Position numbers and translations under genes: made by a program. The notes under the pieces were generated by a model, which did no database searches, was not told where the DNA came from, and worked only from the letters and a program-made list of their open reading frames with translations. Shown here one piece after another: positions 1 through 6,829 of a stretch of 8,122 bases of DNA. How positions within the stretch are numbered: position 1 is the stretch's first letter; the number at the start of each line of letters is the position of its first letter. Origin of the DNA: Peptococcaceae bacterium (lineage in GTDB: Bacteria; Bacillota; Dehalobacteriia; UBA7702); contig DXZC01000101.1 of the NCBI GenBank assembly GCA_019415505.1, positions 1 to 8,122 of the forward strand, written 5' to 3'.

Positions 1-1290
1 AATTGAAATATCACCACTTCCCAGGGGAGCGCATTGACGGTAACCAACAATCCACAGTATTTGCGAGCCAATGGCTAATAGTGGGATATTATCCCGCTCT
101 GAAGCTGGTATTTTTTCATCAATCAGGAAATCGCTGAGTTTTTTTCTGCCCCCATTAGGCAAATAAAACCAATCGCCCCGCCGTCTATTGCGTAAGGTCA
201 GCGAACCTGTAAAGGTTGAGCTGTCCAGAACAGCCCGGTTATTCCTGTTGGGCCGGGCGCCATCCTCCAGCTTGACTTCAACCTGAAGCTGTAATACGGG
301 TACTTGGGTTACTTCCCCCAGGGACAAAACCGCCGACCATTCACCTAGACCCTGAACAGTACCACGGTAAAATACCAGAGCTGTGCCATTTTGTTCAGCT
401 ACGGCGTTTTGCGCCCAATAATGTTTTTTGCCCGTGTTAAGTCCTATAATTTTATCCGCCGTCCGAAAATCCACGGGACAATCCATGCTCTCTGCTATTT
501 TCCTTACCACCCGGCGCACAATTCCTTTATCCACCATGGCGGCGGATTTATTGGGCAATAACAGACTGTTGCCGCAACGCTGCACCTCGTTTGCGTAAAA
601 GGAGGCGACCAATGAATCCAGGGCTTGCTCGTCATCTGTTGCTATATCGCCTAAACGGCATAAAGCAGCGGCAATTTGCGGATTTATATCCTGTAATAGC
701 GGCATAACCTCACAGCGAATTTTATTGCGGGTGTAGACAGTATCAGAGTTAGATGAATCTATAGCGTATTCAATATTATGCTTAGCGCAATAAGCCAATA
801 TCTCAGATTTAGTAATACATAAAAAGGGACGACCCACGCCATTATCCCGTGGCATTATGCCCCTTAAGCCCCTTAAACCGGAGCCACGCAATATATGGGC
901 TATAATAGTCTCCGCCCGGTCGTCTTTATGGTGGGCCGTAAGTATTAAGTCCCGGTTTAAACCCCGAAAAAAGTCATAGCGCACTTGCCGACCGGTTTCT
1001 TCCAAACCCTGCTTGCGTTGGCTGGCCACCGCCGCGACATCGACGTCGACGCTAAGAAAATCAACACCCAGCCGGCGGGCAAACTGGCCAACTAATTTTT
1101 CCTCGGCTTTAGCTTCCGGCCGCAAACAATGGTTTACATGGGCAATTACATATTCAAATTGGGGATAATTACGAACCATAAAATGAGCTAAAGCCAAAGA
1201 GTCGGCTCCCCCGGACACCGCCAAAACAAGGGACTTGGCGTTCTCCAATATATTATTGTCCTCAATAAATTTTTTTACTGTTTCTTCCAT
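1..1290 (-). CDS. tilS: tRNA(Ile)-lysidine synthase TilS, 3' end beyond the window
   Basis: TilS is a cytoplasmic ATP-dependent enzyme that attaches lysine to C34 of tRNA-Ile(CAU), so that the tRNA reads AUA instead of AUG. It is essential in most bacteria. The 430 visible codons stay open to the left edge. The N-type ATP pyrophosphatase P-loop SGGADS is at residues 26-31, followed by HVNHCLRPEA (about 51-60), a TAHHKDDRAET block near 129-139 and an LRGSGLRGLRGI block shortly after. All are typical of the catalytic half. The rest matches the size of the TilS substrate-binding and C-terminal domains. Family members are about 450-470 residues, so only a few dozen residues are missing. The ATG at 1290 is preceded by a modest GGTGG. 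spoIIE lies upstream in the same direction, but a terminator separates them and I see no strong promoter in the 35 bp left, so expression may rely on partial read-through. In related genomes hpt and ftsH follow tilS; they would lie off the left edge. Confidence 0.96.
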   Translation of the reverse strand, partial: MEETVKKFIEDNNILENAKSLVLAVSGGADSLALAHFMVRNYPQFEYVIAHVNHCLRPEAKAEEKLVGQFARRLGVDFLSVDVDVAAVASQRKQGLEETGRQVRYDFFRGLNRDLILTAHHKDDRAETIIAHILRGSGLRGLRGIMPRDNGVGRPFLCITKSEILAYCAKHNIEYAIDSSNSDTVYTRNKIRCEVMPLLQDINPQIAAALCRLGDIATDDEQALDSLVASFYANEVQRCGNSLLLPNKSAAMVDKGIVRRVVRKIAESMDCPVDFRTADKIIGLNTGKKHYWAQNAVAEQNGTALVFYRGTVQGLGEWSAVLSLGEVTQVPVLQLQVEVKLEDGARPNRNNRAVLDSSTFTGSLTLRNRRRGDWFYLPNGGRKKLSDFLIDEKIPASERDNIPLLAIGSQILWIVGYRQCAPLGSGDISI

Positions 1291-1321
1291 AATTCCACCG
1301 GGATTCTCTAACGTGGTTCTT

Positions 1322-1355
1322 CAAAAAAATAGAGTTGACTAGATATGTCAACTCT
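1322..1355 (-). terminator. Intrinsic terminator after spoIIE
   Basis: Read on the minus strand, AGAGTTGAC and GTCAACTCT form a perfect 9-bp stem around a 7-nt loop, followed directly by A then seven T. It begins about 65 bp after the spoIIE stop and ends about 30 bp before the tilS ATG. The T tract is only on the minus-strand side, so it acts on spoIIE transcripts. The stem is A/T-rich and may be leaky, which could let tilS be read from the spoIIE side. Confidence 0.85.
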
Positions 1356-1420
1356 TATTATTCTCCATTTCCTCCGGTTTTACCTGCCCAAATAGACTAA
1401 ATAATCTAATTACCATAGGT

Positions 1421-3817
1421 TCATTTTTCCATTATTACTACGGTTACTGTGATATCGTCCTTAGCTCTGCCGCCAGAAAGAGCCACCGCGCCGCTTAAAA
1501 GCCGCTCCGCTATGGTTTTAGGTGATTCTTTGGCGCTCTCATTTAAGGTTTTAGTTAACCACAATTCCATTTCTTCCGAATCCAATCCCGTTTCCATGAG
1601 GCCGTCGCTGGCCATTACCAGAATGTCGCCGCAATTCAGGGACTCCGTAAAGACTTTAGGCTCACCGCCGGACTCATAACCCAGGGGCAAGCTGTTACCG
1701 GCCACTACCTTAACGCCAATTCCAGGCGAACAAATATAGGAGGGCGCAGCGCCTAACTTAACAAATTCCGCTTGGCGTTTATAGCGGTCGATCAAACAGA
1801 TATCAGTAGTAGCGTAAACTTCCTGGTCCTTATGGGCCAACATCATATAGTTGACCATAGCGGCGGCGAAGGTTTCATCAAAGCCGGAAATCATAACGTC
1901 TTTCACCAGCGCCGTAACCTTCTCGGACTCTTGCCGCGCCTTTTCACCGCTACCCATGCCATCGCTAATTAAATAACAGCGCTTGGCGTCGGAGAGGAGA
2001 AAGTCGCTGCTGCAATCACCGGAGATGCCATTATCCTCCTTAGATTTTTGCAGGGAATAGCTATTTAAGGAAATGCCGCCCAGGGAGAAAAAGCGGCATT
2101 GGCACGTAGCGCCCTTTTCTTTAGCGCACTCAAATTCCTGTAGGCGAAAACGCTTACCGGTCAGCTCCTCAATGGCGCTGGCCACCGGCCGGCCACAACG
2201 TCCACCGCCGCCACAGTGGCGTATTTTTAAATCTAAATCCAGGTGATTTTCCTCAACTGCCACCAGATTAGTGTAATCTACCGGGAAATCATTGTTTCGC
2301 AGGGTTGTGCTTAAACGAGTGTCCAGAGTGCGGCGAAATTCCACATAATCACCGAGGTTCGTTTCTATTTTAGTCAGCAGGTTAACTGTATTGTCTAGCT
2401 GGCTTAAAGCCAGGGAACGTCCGGACATGGTTTGATGTTGATAAAAGGCGTTGCTTTTATACATTTCGTAAAGACAGTTGATAGAGGCAACAATTTCCTT
2501 ACGGTGGGAGCAACGTTTTTTAAAGGTTTCGGGAGCATCCCGGCTATAGAGGACACCCCTAGCCTCTACTGAGGCAAACATAGTCATAATATCTTTATAA
2601 GTATCATAGAAGTCCGTTTTCCAGCAAATATCCTTGAGGCTGCAATCACTGCAAACTGTTCTGGAAATATGGGCTAAAATACTTTCAATATTCTTTTCCT
2701 TGGGATTCTCCTCTTTTTGGTAGGCTGAATCTAAGGCTGAACGTAAAGTCGTCAGAGCTTCTCCGGCAGCCTTTAACCGCACACCCACATAAGCGTCGCT
2801 ATTATAATTTTTCGGAGCATTAATTTTTACTGCGCCGGTACTTAAAAGATCCTTACCGCGAAATAACACTTTATCCGGTATGGCAAAGAGTAAAGCGGCG
2901 CCAATTAACGAGGCCAGCACTGAATTCATAATAAGAGAGGTGTTGAGCAAATAAAAGGTAAGAACCAAGTTACCCGCTAAAAAACCAATGATTACGCCAA
3001 ACTTGCCAAAGCGGTGGAATACGCCCCCCAATAAGCCGGAAAAGGCGAATAAACCCAAGGCCGAAGGAGAGGTTGTCCCGGCCAGAGAGGGAATTATACC
3101 CATAATGGCCCCGGCGGCCGCGCCGCCGCCTGCTCCCCCCACCAATGCTCCGAGAAGCACCACTAAGCGCATGGCTATTTCACTTAAAGGCATGGTGAAG
3201 ATAACAATGTGTTCCAAGCCCATAATAACGCCGGTGGCTAACAAAAAATTGCATAGGATCTCCTCCCAGGAGGGTTTTTCCATAAAGGTAAAACGCTGCC
3301 ATGTTTCCAATGTTGATAAAAATACCAAGGATAGGCCCCCCGACAAGATGCTTTCCACAAAGGTGACTATAAGGAGGAGATCCGATATGCCAGAAAAAAC
3401 CAAGTAAATGCCACGCACCGCCAAAACAACGGCAAAAACCGTCAGTGGCAAAAGGTATTTAACTTTGGCATGAGGCGGGTTATAAATGCCAAAAAACACC
3501 ACCAGTAAAAGAAGTATGGCAGCATAGACTACAGGGGTTTCAGTCCAAAGCGCCGTACCGGCTAAAACCGGAATAAACTGTACAAGCACTCTACGCCTGT
3601 CCCACACTGCCATGGCCGCTAACCAGCCAACGCCACAGGGAAATACGCTTTCCATAAAGGAGGCTCCGCCCAGAAGGAACCCAATTATGGCAAAGAACAA
3701 ACTTTTCCATTCTAAATTATAAGAGATAAATCTTTTAAAATCCGATGTTGAAGATGATTTTCTTTTTCTTTCGGTTTCCGTTTGCTCAAAAGCATAAAAT
3801 TTCATATGTTCTGTCAT
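1421..3817 (-). CDS. spoIIE: Stage II sporulation protein E, PP2C-type phosphatase
   Basis: SpoIIE is a polytopic membrane phosphatase of the sporulation septum. It dephosphorylates the anti-anti-sigma factor SpoIIAA, which frees sigma-F in the forespore, and it also interacts with FtsZ at the polar septum. The 798 residues are close to the 827 of Bacillus subtilis. Residues 37 to about 316 hold many hydrophobic segments with a Gly/Ala-rich stretch near 223-240. A central regulatory region (about 340-600) has Cys389, Cys392 and Cys398 and a CGGGGRC motif at 535-541. The PP2C domain begins near 610 with SDGMGSGEKA (Asp619), then SDGLMETG (Asp738) and DDITV (Asp787/788), the expected metal-binding acidic residues. 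I chose the ATG at 3817 because AAGGAG lies 8 nt upstream and a TATAAT lies just above it; the longer frame to 3880 would start upstream of that promoter. It is transcribed alone, ending at the terminator before tilS. Confidence 0.97.
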   Translation of the reverse strand: MTEHMKFYAFEQTETERKRKSSSTSDFKRFISYNLEWKSLFFAIIGFLLGGASFMESVFPCGVGWLAAMAVWDRRRVLVQFIPVLAGTALWTETPVVYAAILLLLVVFFGIYNPPHAKVKYLLPLTVFAVVLAVRGIYLVFSGISDLLLIVTFVESILSGGLSLVFLSTLETWQRFTFMEKPSWEEILCNFLLATGVIMGLEHIVIFTMPLSEIAMRLVVLLGALVGGAGGGAAAGAIMGIIPSLAGTTSPSALGLFAFSGLLGGVFHRFGKFGVIIGFLAGNLVLTFYLLNTSLIMNSVLASLIGAALLFAIPDKVLFRGKDLLSTGAVKINAPKNYNSDAYVGVRLKAAGEALTTLRSALDSAYQKEENPKEKNIESILAHISRTVCSDCSLKDICWKTDFYDTYKDIMTMFASVEARGVLYSRDAPETFKKRCSHRKEIVASINCLYEMYKSNAFYQHQTMSGRSLALSQLDNTVNLLTKIETNLGDYVEFRRTLDTRLSTTLRNNDFPVDYTNLVAVEENHLDLDLKIRHCGGGGRCGRPVASAIEELTGKRFRLQEFECAKEKGATCQCRFFSLGGISLNSYSLQKSKEDNGISGDCSSDFLLSDAKRCYLISDGMGSGEKARQESEKVTALVKDVMISGFDETFAAAMVNYMMLAHKDQEVYATTDICLIDRYKRQAEFVKLGAAPSYICSPGIGVKVVAGNSLPLGYESGGEPKVFTESLNCGDILVMASDGLMETGLDSEEMELWLTKTLNESAKESPKTIAERLLSGAVALSGGRAKDDITVTVVIMEK

Positions 3818-3845
3818 TTCCCTCGCTCCTTCAATTACTGTCACC

Positions 3846-3880
3846 ATTATACGACAAGGCATATGAAAACTATGTCGCAA
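3846..3880 (-). promoter_or_regulatory. Probable Spo0A-controlled spoIIE promoter
   Basis: A perfect -10 hexamer TATAAT (3851 down to 3846) lies so that transcription would start near 3839, giving a leader of about 22 nt before the spoIIE ATG. No -35 hexamer is found at 17 bp. The best match is TTGCGA at 23 bp, or TGCGAC at 22 bp. It overlaps TGCGACA (3879-3873), which differs at one position from TTCGACA, the complement of the Spo0A box TGTCGAA. A second one-mismatch box, TGTCGTA (3856-3850), touches the -10. In Bacillus subtilis the spoIIE and spoIIG promoters are sigma-A promoters with abnormally long spacers activated by Spo0A, so the architecture fits. That Spo0A acts here is inferred. 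Confidence 0.6.
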
Positions 3881-3933
3881 TGGGTTGCGTAGAACAAGAA
3901 CTTTACGACAGATTAGGCTAAATTAACTGATTT

Positions 3934-3955
3934 TTTTGCCCTTTTTCCGGCAAAA
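3934..3955. repeat. Perfect 7-bp inverted repeat upstream of spoIIE
   Basis: TTTTGCC and GGCAAAA flank an 8-base pyrimidine-rich centre. It lies between the end of the YdcZ-like gene and the spoIIE promoter. It could be a weak terminator for the YdcZ-like transcript, but in that direction the stem is followed by A-rich sequence, not T. It may equally be a binding site or have no role. Confidence 0.4.
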
Positions 3956-3960
3956 TACAG

Positions 3961-4005
3961 GTTGATTTTTTCCCCTCCCAGCACATAACCTTGGGAAAAA
4001 TCGAC
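3961..4005. repeat. Long imperfect inverted repeat upstream of spoIIE
   Basis: GTTGATTTTTTCCC (3961-3974) and GGGAAAAATCGAC (3993-4005) form a 13-pair stem with one T-G pair and one bulged T, around an 18-nt centre. No T tract follows on either strand, so it does not look like an ordinary intrinsic terminator. Its right arm contains the TGTCGAT heptamer. Function unknown. Confidence 0.4.
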
Positions 4006-4106
4006 AATTTAGCTTACCGGTTTAACTTAAAAAAGATTTTTTATTACTCTAGAGCGCTTAGCTTTATGTCTTTCTAAATTTATACTGCTTTACTCCCTGA
4101 TGGGCT

Positions 4107-4550
4107 TTAGGCTTTATAAAATACGAACTTAGTACCTACGCATAGCAATACCACGCCTAATACCCGCCACCAGGAGAAGGGTATTTTTTCCGCCCCAAAA
4201 AGACCAAAGGTATCCACAATGAGAGCCACTACAACTTGGAAAAGGATGATTACAGCCGTGGCATTGCCAACGCCCAGGGCGGACATGCCGTAAATCACTC
4301 CGAAGATGATAACGGCGCTTAAAATACCGCCTAAATAACCATAGATCGGTATTTCCCCTATTTTAGACCAATCTCCCTTACCAAAGCCTAAAAGCAAGAC
4401 TAGACCAATAGTAGCGGCTCCCACCAAATGAACTAGCAGGGTATTTTCCGCTACGCCGATAACTTTGCCAGCCGCTGTGTTAAAGGTTCCTTGCAGAGCC
4501 ATGGCAGAGCCTGCCAAGGCAGCTACAACAAAGGATAGTATACCGTTCAT
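4107..4550 (-). CDS. YdcZ/DUF606 family small membrane protein (DMT superfamily)
   Basis: The 147-residue protein is almost entirely hydrophobic, with about five membrane segments: near 4-24, 37-56, 68-90, 95-116 and 127-146. The opening GILSFVVAALAGSAMALQGTFNT, read in parts, with the later YGYLGGILSA and GVGNATAVIILFQ, is typical of the YdcZ family, related to half-size drug/metabolite transporters. Members are about 140-150 residues and probably work as homo- or heterodimers in the cytoplasmic membrane; no substrate is established, and the sequence does not show one here. The ATG at 4550 follows AGGTGG after four bases. The gene is divergent from the DUF421 gene across 173 bp. I found no convincing promoter or terminator for it. 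It sits between spoIIE and the tRNA genes, so it may be an insertion into an otherwise conserved neighbourhood. Confidence 0.88.
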   Translation of the reverse strand: MNGILSFVVAALAGSAMALQGTFNTAAGKVIGVAENTLLVHLVGAATIGLVLLLGFGKGDWSKIGEIPIYGYLGGILSAVIIFGVIYGMSALGVGNATAVIILFQVVVALIVDTFGLFGAEKIPFSWWRVLGVVLLCVGTKFVFYKA

Positions 4551-4666
4551 AAAACCACCTATATAATTTCTCTTTCCTGTTTACTCTAAAGTTTTTCCTC
4601 TTTTGCCAGGTTATATTCTATAATCCTGAAAAAAATGGTTAAACTAACAGCAGAACCGCCGTAAAG

Positions 4667-4675
4667 TGGTATAAT
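4667..4675 (+). promoter_or_regulatory. Extended -10 promoter of the DUF421 gene
   Basis: TGGTATAAT, a TGn extension joined to a perfect TATAAT, lies 48 bp upstream of the DUF421 start codon. No good -35 is seen at 16-18 bp, which is acceptable for extended -10 promoters. Transcription would start near 4682. Confidence 0.6.
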
Positions 4676-4723
4676 CCAGCAACCAGGCGGCAAAATCTAT
4701 TTTACTGCAAAGGAGGAAACCTT

Positions 4724-5389
4724 ATGACCATAGCTGCTGTGACGGTAGGAAAAACTATCTTGCTCTTTTTATTTACGTTACTTTGCTTCCGCCTGATGGG
4801 CTACCGCTCCTTAGGTGATATGGAACCGCTGGATTACGTTATTGTGTTAGGCATTGGTGAAATAATGGGTTCCCCCTTAGGAGACACCCAGACCGGCATA
4901 ATTTTACCCATGATAGCCATTGCTACTTTAACAATCTTGCAAATTGGCGCCTCGGCGCTGTATGCGAAAATGCCCAAGGTAGAAAAAGTAATGGAAGGTA
5001 AACCCATACCCGTAATCCGCAATGGTAAAATACTAAAAAAGAACCTAACAACCAACCGCATAGATATGGAGGCTTTAATGGAGGAATTGCGTATTAAGGG
5101 CCTGCGAGACGAAGGCGATGTAGATATAGCTAATTTAGAACCGTCAGGCCGCTTCAGTGTAATACTAAAGAGCGAGGCTACACCTGTAACGCCCCGTTTT
5201 TTTGGGGAGAGCTCCGCTTTTTACATAGCTAGCCACGGTAATATAGATCCCTGGGCTTGGAATAATAGCGGTCTTACTGAGGAAACAGTATTGGATTATT
5301 TACGAAGCCAAAACATTACAAATTGGTCACAAGTAGACACTTTGATTTATAAAGGGGGAAATTTCTTTCTAAAAAAGCGGGAATTTTAA
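4724..5389 (+). CDS. DUF421 (YetF/YcaP family) membrane protein
   Basis: This 221-residue protein has three N-terminal membrane segments (about 8-24, 37-50 and 57-81) followed by a cytoplasmic domain. The conserved DUF421 signatures are present: DYVIVLGIGEIMGSPLGD (37-54), GKPIPVIRNGKI (92-103), LRIKG (122-126) and LEPSGRFSVI (138-147), with a GNFF near the C-terminus. Length is normal for the family. Spore-forming Firmicutes often carry several copies, and some members affect spore inner-membrane properties and resistance; nothing here shows a sporulation-specific promoter for this copy. The start is well supported by AAGGAGG at 4710-4716 with a 7-nt spacer. The gene is divergent from the YdcZ-like gene, and the tRNA promoter begins 18 bp after its stop, with no clear terminator between. 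Its exact biochemical activity cannot be read from the sequence. Confidence 0.93.
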   Translation: MTIAAVTVGKTILLFLFTLLCFRLMGYRSLGDMEPLDYVIVLGIGEIMGSPLGDTQTGIILPMIAIATLTILQIGASALYAKMPKVEKVMEGKPIPVIRNGKILKKNLTTNRIDMEALMEELRIKGLRDEGDVDIANLEPSGRFSVILKSEATPVTPRFFGESSAFYIASHGNIDPWAWNNSGLTEETVLDYLRSQNITNWSQVDTLIYKGGNFFLKKREF

Positions 5390-5407
5390 AAATTTTCCAT
5401 TTAGTAC

Positions 5408-5436
5408 TTGACATTTGTCCAAATTTATATGATAAT
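5408..5436 (+). promoter_or_regulatory. Promoter of the tRNA-Met/tRNA-Glu unit
   Basis: A perfect -35 TTGACA (5408-5413), a 17-bp spacer and the -10 GATAAT (5431-5436) precede tRNA-Met by 12 bp. This is a strong housekeeping sigma-A promoter, as expected for stable RNA genes. Confidence 0.85.
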
Positions 5437-5448
5437 ATATTTCGCTGT

Positions 5449-5524
5449 GGCGGTGTAGCTCAGTGGTCAGAGCACTCGGTTCATACCCGGGGTGTCACTG
5501 GTTCAAATCCAGTCACCGCTACCA
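5449..5524 (+). tRNA. tRNA-Met (anticodon CAU), elongator type
   Basis: The 76-nt cloverleaf has acceptor arms GGCGGTG and CACCGCT (first pair G-T), anticodon stem CTCGG/CCGGG around the loop TTCATAC, T arm ACTGG-TTCAAAT-CCAGT, and an encoded CCA. The anticodon is CAT. It is not the initiator: the first acceptor pair is formed and the three G-C pairs that initiators have in the anticodon stem are absent. The body resembles the Bacillus elongator Met tRNA (GGCGGTGTAGCTCAG start and GGTTCATACCC anticodon arm) and not tRNA-Ile(CAU), the TilS substrate. Confidence 0.95.
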
Positions 5525-5527
5525 TCT

Positions 5528-5604
5528 GGCGCGTTGGAGAAGCGGCTTAACTCACCAGCCTTTCACGCTGGCATTCAGGGGTTCGAATCCCCTACGCGTC
5601 ACCA
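5528..5604 (+). tRNA. tRNA-Glu (anticodon UUC)
   Basis: The acceptor arms GGCGCGT and ACGCGTC pair fully with one G-T. The anticodon stem is CCAGC/GCTGG around the loop CTTTCAC, giving anticodon TTC. The T arm is GGGG-TTCGAAT-CCCC and CCA is encoded. It follows tRNA-Met after 3 nt, so the two are cut from one transcript. Its 3' end faces the recombinase remnants, which makes it a candidate integration target. Confidence 0.95.
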
Positions 5605-5651
5605 AAAAATGACGTGGACGTGGAGTGCACTATGTCCATATCACCAAGAAG

Positions 5652-5687
5652 AAAACTCCCCTAGAAATAGGGGAGTTTTCGCGTTTT
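5652..5687 (+). terminator. Terminator of the tRNA unit, probably bidirectional
   Basis: AAAACTCCCCTA and TAGGGGAGTTTT form a perfect 12-bp stem closed by a GAAA loop, 47 bp after the tRNA-Glu CCA. The T-rich arm plus a following TTTT end plus-strand transcripts. The A-rich left arm gives a TTTTCTTCTT run in the other direction, so it would also stop minus-strand transcripts coming through the serine-recombinase pseudogene. Confidence 0.92.
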
Positions 5688-5749
5688 ATGCAAGTTTTTT
5701 GCGTTACCGTATTGCTTTTGGCTTAAAATCATGGACCAATTTTTGTGAG

Positions 5750-5802
5750 GTGTCATTTTCGTTTTTGGTGCTACGAAATGCTATCCGTGTCAAAAATGGT
5801 GC
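5750..5802. repeat. Imperfect direct repeat GTGTCA...TGGTGC
   Basis: GTGTCA with a T-rich middle and TTGGTGC (5750-5771) recurs 37 bp later as GTGTCA, a short A-rich middle and TGGTGC (5787-5802). It fills most of the stretch between the tRNA terminator and the 3' end of the decayed serine recombinase, where I see no gene. Sites for serine integrases often lie beside their gene, but the two units differ in spacing, so this is only a suggestion. Confidence 0.35.
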
Positions 5803-5835
5803 ATCCCGTATTTTTAGGGAAACGATTTTTGTTTG

Positions 5836-6646
5836 TTAGTCAGTATCCAAAGTAATAGTTTCGCCATCCGTGGTCTGGATATCTATCCACCCATTATCGT
5901 AAAATGTAACGGTCTCAACAAGCTCTCGCCAAAGCTCGTTTCGTTCCGCGTCATTAGCCCAGTGAGAAATTTTTAGCTCATTTAACATCTTTGCGAAAAT
6001 CGTCCAGATGTCCTCCTCGCGAAATATCGGTGAACTACACCGCTCGTCTTATCTGCTGGACTATCTTTGCTTCATCCGGGATAACGACAAGTTGGCCATC
6101 TACCAAATCATATTCTAACATCCTACCCACCCACGGCTGGCCTTGTTCGAACCGCTTCTTAATCCGCCACTTCTGGTTCTCGCTGGCGGAGCGGGCTTCT
6201 TCCTCGACATACATCGCAAGGAGCGTAAGCAGTAGTTCCCCGTCCGGGGATATAGAGTGCATGTTTTCCTTCTCAAAATAAACATCGATCCGCAAGCTTT
6301 TAAGCTCACGGATCGTCTCAAGTAGTGCCACAGTATTCCGGGCAAAGCGGGTGATAGATTTGGTGATGATGAGGTCTATTTTTCCGGCACGACAATCCTG
6401 TAGCATCCGCTGGAACTCCGGACGCTCTACTATAGTGCCAGAAATAACGTTGTCTGAATAGATCCCCACGAGTGTACATTATGGCTGCGATGCAACGTAT
6501 TCCGCATAATAATCCGTCTGTGATTCCAGCGAATGAAATGCCGCATCTTTATCTGCGGACACTCGCGCGTAAGCCGCTACACGGATAAGTTCCGGCTTTT
6601 TAGGCGCGGCTGGGATTCCCTCTATCTTCATTCCTTTATCTTGCAT
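5836..6646 (-). pseudogene. Decayed large serine recombinase (resolvase/integrase)
   Basis: Large serine recombinases cut and rejoin DNA through a serine-DNA intermediate to insert or excise mobile elements. The start is the ATG at 6646, 6 nt after AGGAGG. The N-terminus RVAAYARVSADKD carries the catalytic Ser30 with its expected surroundings. After YVASQP the frame meets TAA (6479-6481), then continues in the same frame with VGIYSDNVISGT and TKSITRFARNT, the rest of the catalytic domain, to EAKIVQQI. That frame closes at 6035. A second frame (from about 6048 to the TAA at 5836) gives CSSPIFREEDIWTIF, which resembles the last part of the zinc ribbon, then ELWRELVETVTFY, which resembles the family's C-terminal end. 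The recombinase domain, most of the zinc ribbon and the coiled coil are missing. About 270 codons remain of a usual 450-550. The lesions are a nonsense codon, a deletion with frameshift near 6035-6075, and a second deletion near 5940-5975. It cannot make a working enzyme. Its promoter and ribosome binding site look intact. Confidence 0.9.
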
Positions 6647-6772
6647 TATATGCCTCCTTCCTGCCTGCGGGTATCCGAGGCAGTCCAAGCATAACTCCAA
6701 ACCGCAAGAAAATCCAGTCTTTTTATAATCTTTTATACTGCGATAATTTGTCTCCTTCTTATTGTGCGGGAC

Positions 6773-6801
6773 AGTGTAGCACACTTCTCCCAAAAACGCA
6801 A
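6773..6801 (-). promoter_or_regulatory. Promoter of the serine-recombinase pseudogene
   Basis: On the minus strand TTGCGT (6801-6796), a 17-bp spacer and TGCTACACT (TGn plus -10 TACACT at 6778-6773) form a plausible sigma-A promoter. The leader to the ATG at 6646 is about 120 nt. Within the leader a GAAGGAG is followed at a suitable distance by ATC, not ATG, and the frame stops after four codons, so an upstream leader peptide has either been lost or never existed. Confidence 0.55.
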
Positions 6802-6829
6802 GCATGAACGAAAAGGCAAAAAGCAGGGC

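Larger units (their letters stand above)
3904..4006. promoter_or_regulatory. Additional upstream Spo0A-box-like heptamers
   Basis: Two more heptamers one base away from TGTCGAA lie upstream of the spoIIE promoter and read on the minus strand: TGTCGTA at 3910-3904 and TGTCGAT at 4006-4000. The nearer one is centred about 31 bp, close to three helical turns, from the heptamer that overlaps the -35 region. One-mismatch heptamers do occur by chance, so the upstream one is weak and the nearer one moderate. Confidence 0.35.

Noticed and set aside
1346..1416. Short minus-strand frame of 22 codons between spoIIE and tilS, containing GGAGG followed by ATG
   Set aside because: Its ATG at 1416 has no ribosome site, the internal ATG is only 2 nt from GGAGG, and the frame runs into the terminator stem.
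2988..3407. Plus-strand open frame of 139 codons rich in proline and lysine
   Set aside because: It is the antisense of the membrane part of spoIIE, which is strongly supported on the other strand.
5449..5524. The CAU tRNA might be tRNA-Ile2, the substrate of the TilS encoded nearby
   Set aside because: The anticodon loop TTCATAC and the acceptor and D-arm sequence match elongator tRNA-Met, not the CTCATAA loop of tRNA-Ile(CAU).
5652..5687. Strong hairpin as a mobile-element end
   Set aside because: Position after the tRNA genes, GAAA loop and T-rich end explain it fully as a terminator.
5492..5839. Plus-strand open frame of 115 codons
   Set aside because: It starts inside tRNA-Met and runs through tRNA-Glu and the terminator, so it is a chance frame.
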